A stretch of 64,000 bases of DNA, from assembly GCA_023897205.1 (NCBI GenBank), contig JAHWDD010000001.1, forward strand, positions 6,510,001 through 6,574,000. Direction: 5' to 3'. Position numbers and translations under genes: made by a program. Origin of the DNA: Exophiala sp. HKRS030. Its lineage: Eukaryota > Ascomycota > Eurotiomycetes > Chaetothyriales > Herpotrichiellaceae. Of the stretch, positions 22,301 through 32,378 are shown piece after piece; within the stretch, counting starts at the first letter, position 1; every line of letters begins with the position of its first letter. The notes below the pieces were generated by a model. The model worked only from the letters and a program-made list of their open reading frames with translations, did not search any database and had not been told where the DNA came from.

Positions 22301-25300
22301 AGATCTTTCAGACGCAGATCTTCAAGTTTTTCTTGGAGGGTACGACGCTTGCGGAAACGTATTCAGCTGTAGCACGAGTTGCCAATCGATGGCTTGATGT
22401 CTTGCATCAACACGGTTCAACTCTTGCGGATGAAGAACTGATTGATTTGATTTGCGAAAACAAAAGCATGACCAAAACGCTCGAAGAATATGGGGCTCAA
22501 AAGTCGACTTCCATCACGACAGCAAAACGACTCGCTGAATTTCTTGGTGATCAAATGACAAAGGATAAAGGCCTGAATTGTAAATATATCATTTCATCCA
22601 GACCTCGGAATACACCCGTCACCGAGCGAGCCATTCCAGTCGCGATTTTCTCTGCAGATGAAAGTGTCAAGCGGTTCTTCTTACGAAAATGGATGAAAGA
22701 CGACCCGGCTGACATGGACCCACGAAGCGTCATCGACTGGGACTATTATCTTGAACGACTTGGATCAGTTATTCAGAAATTAATTACAATTCCTGCAGCA
22801 TTGCAAAAAGTCAGAAACCCTGTTCCACGCGTTGTGCATCCAGACTGGCTTCAGAAGCGGATCAACGCGAAAGACGACAAATTCAAGCAAAAGAAAGTGA
22901 CAGATCTCTTTGAGAAAAAGCCCCTTGCGGAGCGATCTTTGAATCTCTTAGATCATCGGCTACCTTCATCGGCTGACATTGAAGATGCGATCCATGCAGA
23001 AGTAAAGTCCCCAGTACGGATCAGTAAACCTACAAAGCGGAAAGCTACTGAGGATTCCGCTCAAATTCTGATCGACCCATATGCAGAATTACCTACAGAT
23101 GCTCCAACTGCCGAGGAGGACTATAGCGGCTGGCTTGAGTATCAAAAGAAAAAGTGGAAGATCCAAAAGCAAGCTCGTGCGCGAAGACGGCAGCTCTTTG
23201 GTGAGCGGCCGAATGTGGCGACAGATGCAATCAGCAATTTCTTCCGCAATCAGGCGGAACTCCTCTTTATCAGTACATGGCAGGTACTTCAGCTTAGACA
23301 GGGTGATGCACCTGGGGAAGTAAAAGCATTCGTCGTGATTGGCAAAAAGATTCACACTCTAAAAGTCAAGGTACCACGCTCGTTCTATTTGAATTTGAAG
23401 GGAGACGAGTTGCCAAATGTGGAGATACCCGGTTGTGAAGTTGAAAAAGTCAACCATGTACTTCCAAATGGCCATCCATCTGTTCATTTGTTCCAGTTGA
23501 GCATGCCGGAAGATACATATCTGCAAGAAGCCGAAACTGTCTCCCTCCTTTGCAATCATTCTAGTGTCGAGGGAGTCTATGAACGCCAACTACCTCTCTA
23601 CACACGGGCAATGCTGAAGTTGGGTAACATGTGTTCGTTCGATGAAAATCAAAAAGGAGTTCTTGGAAAGGGGCTCGAACAGGGTTTTGACCTGGATGCT
23701 CTCCTGCGAAGTGACTCCCAAGAAAGTTATCTCGAAGATCCAAGTGCCATGGGCTATATTTATGTTTATCATGTTACCGCTGGTGACCGTTCAGTGTTTG
23801 CACTCTTTTCCTCGACCAGATCAGAAGCCCACATTGTTGTTTTGAGTCGCACTCGTGATGCTCAATTGCCAAATGCAGACAAGATGTACTTGGAGCAATA
23901 CAGACAAAAACAAAGTGAGGAAGCTTTGCCCACAGATATCTTCAACTACCAATCATCAGTTCAGTTCAAGATAAGCCAGAATACGACGAAACGAAAGGCA
24001 CATCTTGAGATCGGAGATGTTCTGAAGAAGTGGCGCGCAGAAGAGTCGAAACCAACAATGCTAGTCTTGCAGTCAGCATCAAGCAAGCAGCTGACGCATG
24101 ATATCCGCATTATGAAAGACTACCCGATTTTATGCTTGCCTTCAGAACAGACCGATAGCGATCTACCTTCCTTAGGATGGCAAAGTCATGTCTTTAAGCG
24201 AATTATCTCGCATTATTTTACTATCTCAGGCTGGTTGTCACATCTCATCGAGCTTGCACGATACGGAGATGTGCCGGTTTGTAATCTTGAGAGGGACGAC
24301 CCGAGGTTTCTGATCGACCTCGCGTATGCTCGGAGGTTGAAAAGAAATAATGTTGTGCTTTGGTGGTCTGATAATCCACGTCCTGATCATGCCGGACACG
24401 AACGCGATGATATTCTGGGACCTTTGACGGAAGTTGTGGAAATGCCATCGATTAACAATCCCGGCGTGTACACATCTGTGTGTGTCGATATATCGATACA
24501 AAATCTAGCCATCAACACGATTTTAACATCCTCCATCATCAATGATCTTGAGGGATCGGCTGAATCTGTTGCTTTCAATCCCGCAGCAGGTGAAGAAACT
24601 CCGCTCAATTCCAGTATGGTCAAAGCAAATGCAGGTTTCGCACAGGCAGCACTAGAAGTTCTACGAGACATGGTCAAATCCTGGTGGGCAGAAGCCTGCC
24701 GTGGCAATCGACTTGCGGACGTTATGGTCCAGCATCTCGTTCGATGGGTTGAAGCACCAGCCTCATGCCTTTATGACAGACATCTTCACTACTATGTGCA
24801 GATGATGTCGAAGAAAGCAATGCAACAACTCATCACCGATTTCAGGCGCGTGGGTTCACAGGTGATATTTGCGTCTCCGACACGTTTACTCCTTCAGACT
24901 TCGAAACAGGAGGTCGGGAATGCTTATGCTTACTCACAGTACATTCTCAAATCAATCCAACAAAAGCCCTTGTTCCATTTCTTGGGCCTCGAGATCAAGG
25001 ATTACTGGGATATACTAGCCTGGTATGACCAGTATAACTATGGTGGGAAAGGCACATCAACTGTAACAGAAGAGACGACTAATTCGAACCTCGAAACTGT
25101 TGTGCACTGGCAAATTTCACAATTTCTCCCCCAGCCATTACAGCCAGTATTTGACGATTGGGTAATTACATTCATTGAAATAATGCAGAATCTCAAGCGA
25201 CCAACTGAAACTGGCAATGAGGCATCAGCAACTCCCCGACCGACGCAGCTGGCCTCTGGTTTCATCAGTCTTACCGAAGACCCAACGAGTACAGAAGTGA

Positions 25301-26055
25301 CGACAGTGCTCCAAGATGAATTCTCCAAACCTCTCCGTAAGCAGATCACAGGTCTTATACGACGCCAGCGCGAAGAACTTCTTCATCCAGAACTCGCCAG
25401 CGATTGGACATTCCCTAACCTCCCAGGAGGCACACTCGAATCGAAAGACCCACGAAACCCGCATGATCCAGTGTTGGAACTTGTCAAATGCCTCATGCAA
25501 ATCATCTCGCTTTCCAAGCCCCTTCAGCTCGAGGCTCGTCTTCTGCGGAAAGAACTACTCGCCCTGTTCGATGCACGCGAGTTTAGTCGTGAAGGCCGAT
25601 TTGAAAACCCAAGTTCAAGTCTACGATTTGAGAACCTGATATGTGACACCTGTACTATGACGCGAGACCTCGACTTATGTCGTGACGAGGACATTCTCCC
25701 TAGCCTCAGCTCTGGGGCCTCCAACGAGGATGCCGTTAGCAAGCCGTGGCGGTGTCTCAGCTGTGAAGCAGAATACAACAAAATCACGCTAGAGGAGACA
25801 CTGATCTCGCGCATCCAAGCAAATTTGTTAAGTTGGCAAATGCAGGACCTGAAATGCAAGAAATGCGGTGTGTTGCAGGGTGACGACTGTGTTTTCACAG
25901 ATCATTGCTCTTGTGGTGGAGAATGGACTGGCACGATGGACAGGAGTGAAATCACGACCAAATTGAAGGTCATGGAGAGGGTGTCCTCAGTGTACGGTCT
26001 GAGGATGTTGGAAGGGGTGGTGCAGGGCGTCAAGTCAATGTGTATGATTTCATGA
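19324..26055 (+). CDS. POL2: DNA polymerase epsilon catalytic subunit A
   Basis: Leading-strand replicative polymerase, nuclear. One uninterrupted frame of 2243 residues, the normal length, with no intron and no frame error across 6.7 kb. The 3'-5' exonuclease motif DIETTKLPLKFP is at about residue 290. Family B polymerase motif A is LDVASMYPNIMTTNRLQPDS (about 640-660), motif B includes NSFYGYVMRKGSRWYSMEM, and motif C is LDTDGIW. The C-terminal inactive polymerase half follows, then the cysteine clusters (CDTC...CLSC and CKKCGVL...CSCGGEW) that bind zinc and contact the other subunits. The ATG at 19324 is the first in the frame. MCB-like sites lie upstream. Confidence 0.98.
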   Translation: MPVRKPSKYGSNVRFTKDSSRRQQRTKTVDASTLRNSEATSQDEKFQAIRLANSIDESMGFGRYDSGKKRIGWLYNMHSTTVQDSKVPGGRAGVDFYFIGDNGDNFKATLEYDPYFLLAVKRGKEPEVEEWCKRMFEGLVKTVTRVTKEDLQMPNHLLGYRRTLLQLSFANVSDLLSVRKVVMPIAEKNKEKVNAMDTYAEVASASAGFDVYDEEEANVDRANAITEASDFIVDIREYDVPYHVRVTIDKDIRIGKWYTVEAKHGLISMTCLEERLQRADPVVLAFDIETTKLPLKFPDAAIDQVMMISYMIDGQGFLITNREIVSEDISDFEYTPKAEYHGPFMIFNEANERAVLERFFAMIKEAQPTVIATYNGDFFDWPFVEARASVNGIDMYSEIGFRKNSEDIYQSDYCVHMDCFAWVNRDSYLPQGSRGLKAVTVAKLGYDPDELDPELMTPYASEQPQILAEYSVSDAVATYYLYMKYVHPFIFSLCTIIPLNPDETLRKGTGTLCEMLLMVQAYQKNIVLPNKHKEPREAFWEGHLLDSETYVGGHVESIEAGVFRADIPVNFAIDTTAIDELVRDLDAALKFCITVEEKKSLEDVTNYDEVRSQILEKLNQLKNTPNRNERPLIYHLDVASMYPNIMTTNRLQPDSMISESDCAACDFNRPGKTCDRRLPWAWRGEFMPTKRDEYNMIRRAVANETFPGKHAKSARRTFQELTLDEQAAMVRKRLQDYSKKIYHKIHDSKTIQREAIICQRENPFYVDTVSTFRDRRYDFKGQQKVWKGKTEALKSSGASATEIEEAKKMIVLFDSLQLAHKVILNSFYGYVMRKGSRWYSMEMAGVTCLTGAHIIQMARELVERIGRPLELDTDGIWCMLPATFPENVVFTLKNGKKMAISYPCVMLNHLVHAKFTNHQYQTLVDPKTFKYETHSDNSIFFEVDGPYKAMILPTSKEEDKNLKKRYAVFNHDGSLAELKGFEVKRRGELKLIKIFQTQIFKFFLEGTTLAETYSAVARVANRWLDVLHQHGSTLADEELIDLICENKSMTKTLEEYGAQKSTSITTAKRLAEFLGDQMTKDKGLNCKYIISSRPRNTPVTERAIPVAIFSADESVKRFFLRKWMKDDPADMDPRSVIDWDYYLERLGSVIQKLITIPAALQKVRNPVPRVVHPDWLQKRINAKDDKFKQKKVTDLFEKKPLAERSLNLLDHRLPSSADIEDAIHAEVKSPVRISKPTKRKATEDSAQILIDPYAELPTDAPTAEEDYSGWLEYQKKKWKIQKQARARRRQLFGERPNVATDAISNFFRNQAELLFISTWQVLQLRQGDAPGEVKAFVVIGKKIHTLKVKVPRSFYLNLKGDELPNVEIPGCEVEKVNHVLPNGHPSVHLFQLSMPEDTYLQEAETVSLLCNHSSVEGVYERQLPLYTRAMLKLGNMCSFDENQKGVLGKGLEQGFDLDALLRSDSQESYLEDPSAMGYIYVYHVTAGDRSVFALFSSTRSEAHIVVLSRTRDAQLPNADKMYLEQYRQKQSEEALPTDIFNYQSSVQFKISQNTTKRKAHLEIGDVLKKWRAEESKPTMLVLQSASSKQLTHDIRIMKDYPILCLPSEQTDSDLPSLGWQSHVFKRIISHYFTISGWLSHLIELARYGDVPVCNLERDDPRFLIDLAYARRLKRNNVVLWWSDNPRPDHAGHERDDILGPLTEVVEMPSINNPGVYTSVCVDISIQNLAINTILTSSIINDLEGSAESVAFNPAAGEETPLNSSMVKANAGFAQAALEVLRDMVKSWWAEACRGNRLADVMVQHLVRWVEAPASCLYDRHLHYYVQMMSKKAMQQLITDFRRVGSQVIFASPTRLLLQTSKQEVGNAYAYSQYILKSIQQKPLFHFLGLEIKDYWDILAWYDQYNYGGKGTSTVTEETTNSNLETVVHWQISQFLPQPLQPVFDDWVITFIEIMQNLKRPTETGNEASATPRPTQLASGFISLTEDPTSTEVTTVLQDEFSKPLRKQITGLIRRQREELLHPELASDWTFPNLPGGTLESKDPRNPHDPVLELVKCLMQIISLSKPLQLEARLLRKELLALFDAREFSREGRFENPSSSLRFENLICDTCTMTRDLDLCRDEDILPSLSSGASNEDAVSKPWRCLSCEAEYNKITLEETLISRIQANLLSWQMQDLKCKKCGVLQGDDCVFTDHCSCGGEWTGTMDRSEITTKLKVMERVSSVYGLRMLEGVVQGVKSMCMIS

Positions 26056-26777
26056 GCGATGAGAATGGAAAGTGAAGGTACTTGGGACGGTTTGTACAAA
26101 TGAATGCAGTGTGAGGCTGAAGACGGCTTCCAGGTTTCTCAGATAGTCGCACGGGAATGCCGATATATAGATAATGGCGTTTGCACAAGGATTCGCTTAG
26201 TGGTCTATAGGACTTGAGCTGAGACGAGGAGTATGTGAAGCTCTATTTCATCTATGCGTTCCACCAGATATTGTAAAGCAAGCTATGGATAATGTGTCCG
26301 ATTACAAGCGGTGTGACCTGAAGAGCCAGCTCTCTCTCGTCCGGCTAGTCACAGAGGACAATCACGGGTGAAAGCAGATGGCCACTGCCCAGTGGAGTGG
26401 CGTCCATCGATAGGACGCAAACATTCAGGATTTGAGATGTATCATGTATAAGAAGCAGCTCTTTTTCTTTTTTAAGTTTTGTGTGCCTCTCCTTGTGTAG
26501 TTCGATATACTGACAGTATTCTCAGACCCTCGGCATATCGATCAATGATCAAGTCTTCTTGACTAAAGTCTCAAGATGTCTTGATCCACAGCTCAGCGCC
26601 TTGATATTCACTTACCATCAAGCCAGGCCGATGCCTCCCGAGCGGAGTCATAATAACAAGGCATCATCTCGATCTCCCAAAAATTGTGTGACTCTTGCTC
26701 TTCCGTCCCTATAAATCTGTGTTCCGGCAGATTTTTCAACTACAATCCTCGCCAGATCTCGACTCTCAACAGACAAT
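26056..26777. other. Intergenic, with probable TATA box near 26709
   Basis: Between POL2 and the next plus-strand gene. CTATAAAT at about 26709-26716 sits 60-70 bp before the following ATG and may be its TATA element. Nothing else was recognised. Confidence 0.5.
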
Positions 26778-27710
26778 ATGGCGGCTTGCAGCACGTCCGG
26801 TGCCTCGAGCCCACCAGCTCAACATGATCTCGCATACATTGCGCTAGGCTGCTTCGCTATCCAGGTGACTCGATCTCACGACATGACAGACGAGTTGTTC
26901 AAGTACATCCACCAGACCGTCCACAAGGAGACTCACCCTACTCCACGCATGAGCACATTCGCCGATCTCAAGGTCACAGAATATACCGAGAACCACGCAA
27001 ACCAACTCTGTAACGATCTCAACGCGATCTGGAGCGTTCCCGGGCTCATGCAGACTAAACATGTGCTGAGGTTGAAAGAGGATCTGGCCAACACATCTGG
27101 ATCATTCGAGCCGAAACACGTCACCGGTCTAGTTCTGCATGGTGGTTTCGCGCCCCCAAGATGTACTGGTGATAAGACAGTTGCAGCGGATAAAGTGGTC
27201 CAGCTGGTCAGGTTTGTGGTCGACTGGGACGGGAAGGTTGAAGGAGATGATCATGTCAAATTCGAGGTCGATAGTGATGCGGGTCCCGACGATCAAGAGA
27301 ATGATGACGAAGAAGCCTTCGCAGTGACTGTAGCAAGGGGCGCTGCATATATAGTAGCGCGCCGAGTGCTGCCCATCTTTGCGTTCTATGTCTGGGCCAG
27401 TGTTTGTTCGTCTATGGCGCGCGAAAAGCTAGACGAGGCTCTGGCCGGAATCGAGTCGGTGGAGGATTTTGTGACAAAGATATCAGCTTCAGAAAGTGCA
27501 GCAGAAAGGATTATCCTGGGTGAAGCGGTCATCGAGGCTTTGGCGAGTTTGTTTGATCTCTTGATGCTCAAGCGCAGATCTATCGAGCAGGAAGGGGATG
27601 AAAAGGGAAAGACTGCGGACGAGGAATTGTTCGGTGTCGTACCTTACCTGGACCAGTGGCCTGAGAGAACCATCGTCGAATTACGCGCTTTCTTGCGTCT
27701 GTTCGTGTGA
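26778..27710 (+). CDS. Hypothetical helical protein
   Basis: Single-exon frame of 310 residues, supported by its length, by a TATA-like box 65 bp upstream and by plausible composition. I do not recognise a family. It is mostly predicted helix, with an acidic patch around residues 160-185 (DSDAGPDDQENDDEE) and a hydrophobic stretch near 195-220 (YIVARRVLPIFAFYVWASVC) that could be a membrane segment or the buried core of a helical bundle. No cysteine pairs or catalytic motifs are seen. It may be lineage-specific. Confidence 0.55.
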   Translation: MAACSTSGASSPPAQHDLAYIALGCFAIQVTRSHDMTDELFKYIHQTVHKETHPTPRMSTFADLKVTEYTENHANQLCNDLNAIWSVPGLMQTKHVLRLKEDLANTSGSFEPKHVTGLVLHGGFAPPRCTGDKTVAADKVVQLVRFVVDWDGKVEGDDHVKFEVDSDAGPDDQENDDEEAFAVTVARGAAYIVARRVLPIFAFYVWASVCSSMAREKLDEALAGIESVEDFVTKISASESAAERIILGEAVIEALASLFDLLMLKRRSIEQEGDEKGKTADEELFGVVPYLDQWPERTIVELRAFLRLFV

Positions 27711-28165
27711 TACTATCGATTTTTGCGTCACGTCTGAGAGGGATCTGCTATCTCTTGTCAAAATGCTCACTGGCTGTTGCAATGCTCCGTGGTATAGCGC
27801 TGGTCAGATCACGGCAAGCCAGGATAGAGCATTGTCGTGAGCTGGCCGAGTAAAAATTCCATAAAGTCAATCAATGTTTACATCAATCTTTAAAGTCAAT
27901 CTTTGACCGGCCCTGAGACAAATGTATAGGCAACGTTAAATAACACAATCACAAGGCCTTATCTGAAGCTTTCGAATACTCTTTGGCTGCAAGGCTCACT
28001 AAGGCTAGACCAGTGAGTTTAGATAAGCAAGGCTGAGAAGTCAAGTGCGGAGAAGACCAAAACTTACATCCATTCAATGATTTCATAATTCAGCACAACA
28101 AACCTCCTACCTCTTACCATCAACTTTCACCTTACCCAGCATTGGTCTCTTCCACGCCTCCCGCG
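27711..28165. other. Intergenic stretch
   Basis: Between two plus-strand genes; no gene or RNA recognised. It contains a direct repeat of the phrase AAAGTCAATC near 27865-27903. Confidence 0.55.
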
Positions 28166-29980
28166 ATGAGACATGGAGCAGTCCGATGTCTACAGCAGTC
28201 ACTAGCCCTGAGAAATGCCGTAGGCGGCCATGGTCCCCTTCTCCAACATAGACTAGCACGGCCAGAGTCCTTGCGTTTGACGAGGACGACAAGGACCAGA
28301 TGGTCCAGTTCGCAAGCTGGACAGCCTGCGCCACACAGAACACAAGAAGATGTAGACGCAACTGAGCCCAGTACGGCTGCGCCTGCACTCGACCTTCCTG
28401 TACGACAATGGTCCACTCCGCTGGCAAAGACGATTGCGCAGGCAATTGAGGTGAGAATCTACACCAGAACTTGATCATGTAGTCCATTATGCTGATCTGG
28501 TCATATTTTGTACAGGTGACCGGTCCCGTATCTATTGCTTCATACATGCGCCAATGTCTTACGAACCCTGACGGCGGTTATTACACTACAAACCACTCAT
28601 CTTCAGATGCTCCCGACCAGTTCGGAACCGCTGGAGATTTCATTACCTCACCGGAGATTTCCCAGATATTCGGCGAGCTGGTTGGGATATGGTTTATGAC
28701 GGAATGGATGGCTCAAGGTAGACGGAAAGAGGGAGTACAATTGATCGAAATGGGCCCTGGAAGAGGCACATTAATGAGTGACATGCTTCGCACAATCGGC
28801 CAGTTTAGTACCTTCGCCAATTCCATACAAGCGGTCTGGCTGGTCGAGGCGGGTGAAGCTTTGAGACACAAACAGAAAGATGTTCTTTGCGGAGAGTCTG
28901 CCGAAATTAAGGAGGCCTCGGATGATACTGGAAAGAACAAATGGTGGGAAGCCACAAGCAAGCAAGGAATTCCGGTTAGATGGGTGGAAGATATCGTTCT
29001 TCTACCCAAAGGAATCAAGGGACAGAGATGCCCTTCATCATCGCGCACGAATTCTTCGATGCCCTGCCTATTCATGCCTTCGAATCTGTCGCGCCTAAAC
29101 CGGAAGAGCCGCAGGACGAGGAAGCCGAATCCCAAGTCTTGAACAACGCAGGCCAACCACTTGTCAGGCCTTCCTCGTCGAGTAAGCTTCCTCAATGGAG
29201 AGAATTACTCGTCGCACCAGTAAAACCAACTCTGGACCTTGACTTACCCCAGTGGACAGCGACAAGCCCACCTCCAAGAAAGAACCAAAGCCAGATTTCC
29301 AACTCACCCTCGCCAAAGCCAGCACACCTGCCTCGCTTGTGATCCCCGAGCGTCCACGATACAAGGCTCTCAAGAACCAGGTCTCCTCACGCGTCGAGAT
29401 ATCGCCAGAAAGCTCACGCTATGTGCGCTCATTCGCGCATCTCATTGGAGGCGCAACTCCCACAAAATCCTCGCCATCATCTCAATCATCCAGCACTGAA
29501 AAAGCAAAACCCGCTGGCGCCGCCCTGATCATTGACTACGGCCCACTCGACACCGTACCTGTCAACTCACTCCGTGCCATCCGCAAGCACAAGATTGTTT
29601 CGCCATTCGTCCACGCCGGTGCGGCAGACATAAGCGCGGATGTGGACTTCGGCGCCCTTGCCGACTCCGCACTAGAAGCCAGTCTTGGAGTCGAAGTGCA
29701 CGGCCCGGTCGAACAAGGGATGTGGCTGCTGCAACTCGGCATCGAGGAAAGAGCAAAGAGACTGATCAAGAATCTGCGCAAGATATCAAATGACAACAAA
29801 AGCAGCGGGGCTGATGCAGATGAACTAGAGAAGAAGCTCAGGGATCTGGAAACAGGCTGGAAGAGGCTTGTCGAAGGCGGACCCAGAGGGATGGGCAAAG
29901 CATACAAAGTCATGACTATCTTACCGGAGAACGGTGGCAAGAGAAGACCGGTCGGTTTTGGTGGTGGCGTTGTAGGATGA
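28166..29980 (+). CDS. Mitochondrial complex I assembly arginine methyltransferase, NDUFAF7-like
   Basis: SAM-dependent methyltransferase of the NDUFAF7/MidA family; the human member dimethylates an arginine of the complex I subunit NDUFS2 in the mitochondrial matrix. Exon 1 28166-28450, 65-bp intron, then 28516-29980; 583 residues after repair. The Arg-rich, acid-free N-terminus is a likely transit peptide. Seen motifs: DGGYYTTN near the start of the domain, the SAM-binding EMGPGRGTLMSDML, IAHEFFDALPIHAF, and IIDYGP followed by DISADVDFGALA. The frame changes twice: near GGG 29019-29021 and at CCCC 29247-29250. Each is the loss of one base, and the protein segments on either side are conserved. 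A Ser/Pro-rich insertion follows HEFFDALPIHAF. Confidence 0.87.
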
Positions 29981-30165
29981 ACAACGGTTTGATATCCTCT
30001 CACCGAAACGACCAGATAGAGACTTGTGTACAATGATGTATAACATGTATGATCGGAAAGTATTGATCAGTTCCAATAATTTATAAAATGGCCATATGTC
30101 TTGATCTTGAAACGATGTTCTGTCTCACCTCAAGTATATAATGTATAATATATATCCCGACTCAA

Positions 30166-32023
30166 TCAAACATGAGCATCGAAATCCCAAAACCTCACCT
30201 CCATCTCCGCAGCCCGGACAAAGATCCTGACCAACTCCTCGATCCTCGCCGGACTCTGCTTGACAATCTCCCTCTCAATCAACTCGGTCCCCACACGCAC
30301 GGCCTCACGATAATCATCCGCAACATAATTCTCCACCCAACGCCAATACCTATTCCCCTTCTCAGTGGTCACACTTTCTTTCTCGGTATACAGCCGCGTC
30401 GCAACCTCGCCATAGCCCAGCAAACACGGCGCCAGCGACATCTGCAGCGCTAGCCAGTCTTCCGACTGTCCGATGTCGAGCACGTAGCGCGAGTAAGCGA
30501 CGCACGCGAGCGATTCGCGCTGCGACGGCGATTCGATGTCGGCCTTGGAGATGCCGAATTCCGCACAGTAGGATAGATGCAGGTCCATTTCGCGCTCGAT
30601 GTGCAGGACGATGTTGGCGGAAGCTGTGATGGCGGAGATGGATTTGGATTTGTAGGCGGCTAGTGCATGCGTGCGTGCGAAGTGGGTTAGGTACAGGTAG
30701 TCTTGAACGAGGTAGTTCTTGAATAGGGTCTCGTCGAGGGTTCCGCGCGCCAGTTGGGTTGCGAATGGGTGGTGTGTGTATGCGCGCCACATGGGGACGA
30801 CGGATGGGTGCGAGAGCAGGTATTCGATGAAATGGCCTGGTGAGAATGGTAGGGTTTGCATGCTGTGGAAGTGGTTAATGGGTCCGGAGCCGTGGCCGAG
30901 AGAAGGGTGTGAAGTCTTGATTCCTGTCGATACGTAGCGCACAGCGAGGCGTGTGGCGGTCGAGAGAGATAGAGGACTAGAAGATGATTTCTGGAGTGCG
31001 AGGTTTGATGCAATGGCGCTGGCGAGCGAGCAGCCCGTACCATGGGTGTTTTTCGATGTTAAGTGTTTCGATTCCACGAGTGTGAAGTCTGTGCCATCAT
31101 AGAGGATGTCAACAGTGATGGCCTTCTCCTCGTCCGTGGTGGCTTTGGTGTAGGTCGTGGTCAGTGGCATGTGGCCGCCTTTCAAGAGCACGGCTTTGGG
31201 TCCGAGGTCGTGCACCATTTTGGCTAGGATTTTCAGATCGTCCAGATTAGCCGGAGATTTGTACTGGATGTCGGCGTCGCGCAATAAGAGCGTTGCTTCA
31301 GGTATGTTGGGCGTCAGGAGGGTGGTCATTGGTAATAGGAGATCTCGTAGATTTCTCACGGCATCACCGGGCAAAAGTTGGGCACCGCTCGTGGATACCA
31401 TGACCTTCAGCTTATGTCAGCCACCTCGTTGTAGGTCCTTCCAGAAAAGAAGGCTATGCCCTCGCGCGAAAGTGTTCTGGATAGAAGGGCAATCATACCG
31501 GATCGACGATAATGGTCTCGATTTTATGCCGCTGAAGCGCATCGGCAATGACACGAATCGTCTCTGCTGACGCCAGCATTCCTTGATCACTCTAGTCAGA
31601 GAAATTCAAGGATGAAGAAAGTCCCTCTTCAAGGACTGAAGAGAGCGTTTGGCGATAGCCATAAACAACCTCGACTCACCAAGCTTGACAACATCACACC
31701 CAATATCATTAAGACAAGCATCAATCTGCTTCCCCACGAAGGCCGGTGGAGTGATGTGAACATCATCCACGCCTAACGTATTTTGAGCAGTCAATGCCGT
31801 TGTTGCCGTCATGGCATAGCAGCCATGAGCCGCGAGGACTTTCTGATCGGCTTCCAGACCACTGCGGGCAAAAGTAAGTATAAGAGGCTGTGCAGGTAGT
31901 CTGGGGGATCCCTTGACAAGAGACATTTGATTCGACGTTCTGGGGTTAGAAGCGGGATTTTGTTACTTACGCTCCACCAGAGCTGTCGGAGCCAGCGATG
32001 ACAAGCACCCGTGGCAGTGTCAT
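30166..32023 (-). CDS. THI20: HMP/HMP-P kinase fused to TENA/thiaminase II domain
   Basis: Thiamine-biosynthesis enzyme that phosphorylates hydroxymethylpyrimidine twice, with a C-terminal thiaminase II domain that salvages pyrimidine. Four exons, 32023-31971, 31861-31680, 31581-31499 and 31404-30166 (introns 109, 98 and 94 bp); 518 residues, close to yeast Thi20. The ribokinase-like half opens LPRVLVIAGSDSSGGAGLEAD, has DPVMVSTSGAQLL and the anion-hole motif NTHGTGCSLASAIA. The TENA half runs from about residue 310 (HPFATQLARGTLDETLFKNY) to the end, including the YLTHFARTHALA segment and a conserved active-site Cys region (APCLLGYGEV). Upstream I saw no TPP-riboswitch core motifs. Confidence 0.93.
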
Positions 32024-32378
32024 GACGAGGGTTAACTGTCAGCTCTAGTGATTGCGTCTTTCACTTGAGACACATAGATCGTCGTATATCATAGAGAATG
32101 ATGGTGTTATAGTCAGAAGAGGAAAGCCGGATAGCACAGGCTCTTTTCTCCAGAAGAAGTTATCCGTTGGCCAATGGAACGTCATCAGGCTGCGGGGCAA
32201 GTTGAAGCTCTCTTCCTCCCTCAACCAAATGGGAAGTCAAAAGAATTTCTGCCAGGAATTGAACGGTATTTGGTAGTGTTTGCTTATTCGTATCGACTAT
32301 GCAACCTGCTACCTATGTTCAGTGAGTGACTTTGCCTCGCAAGGTGCCAGGTAAGTAAATCAAACCAAAACGCTAACC
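32024..32378. other. Spacer between POL1 stop and THI20 start
   Basis: Both flanking genes are on the minus strand, so this is the THI20 promoter and POL1 3' region. No other feature seen. Confidence 0.55.

Noticed and set aside
32024..32378. TPP riboswitch before THI20
   Set aside because: I looked for the conserved CTGAGA and related core words in the upstream region and saw none in the expected arrangement.
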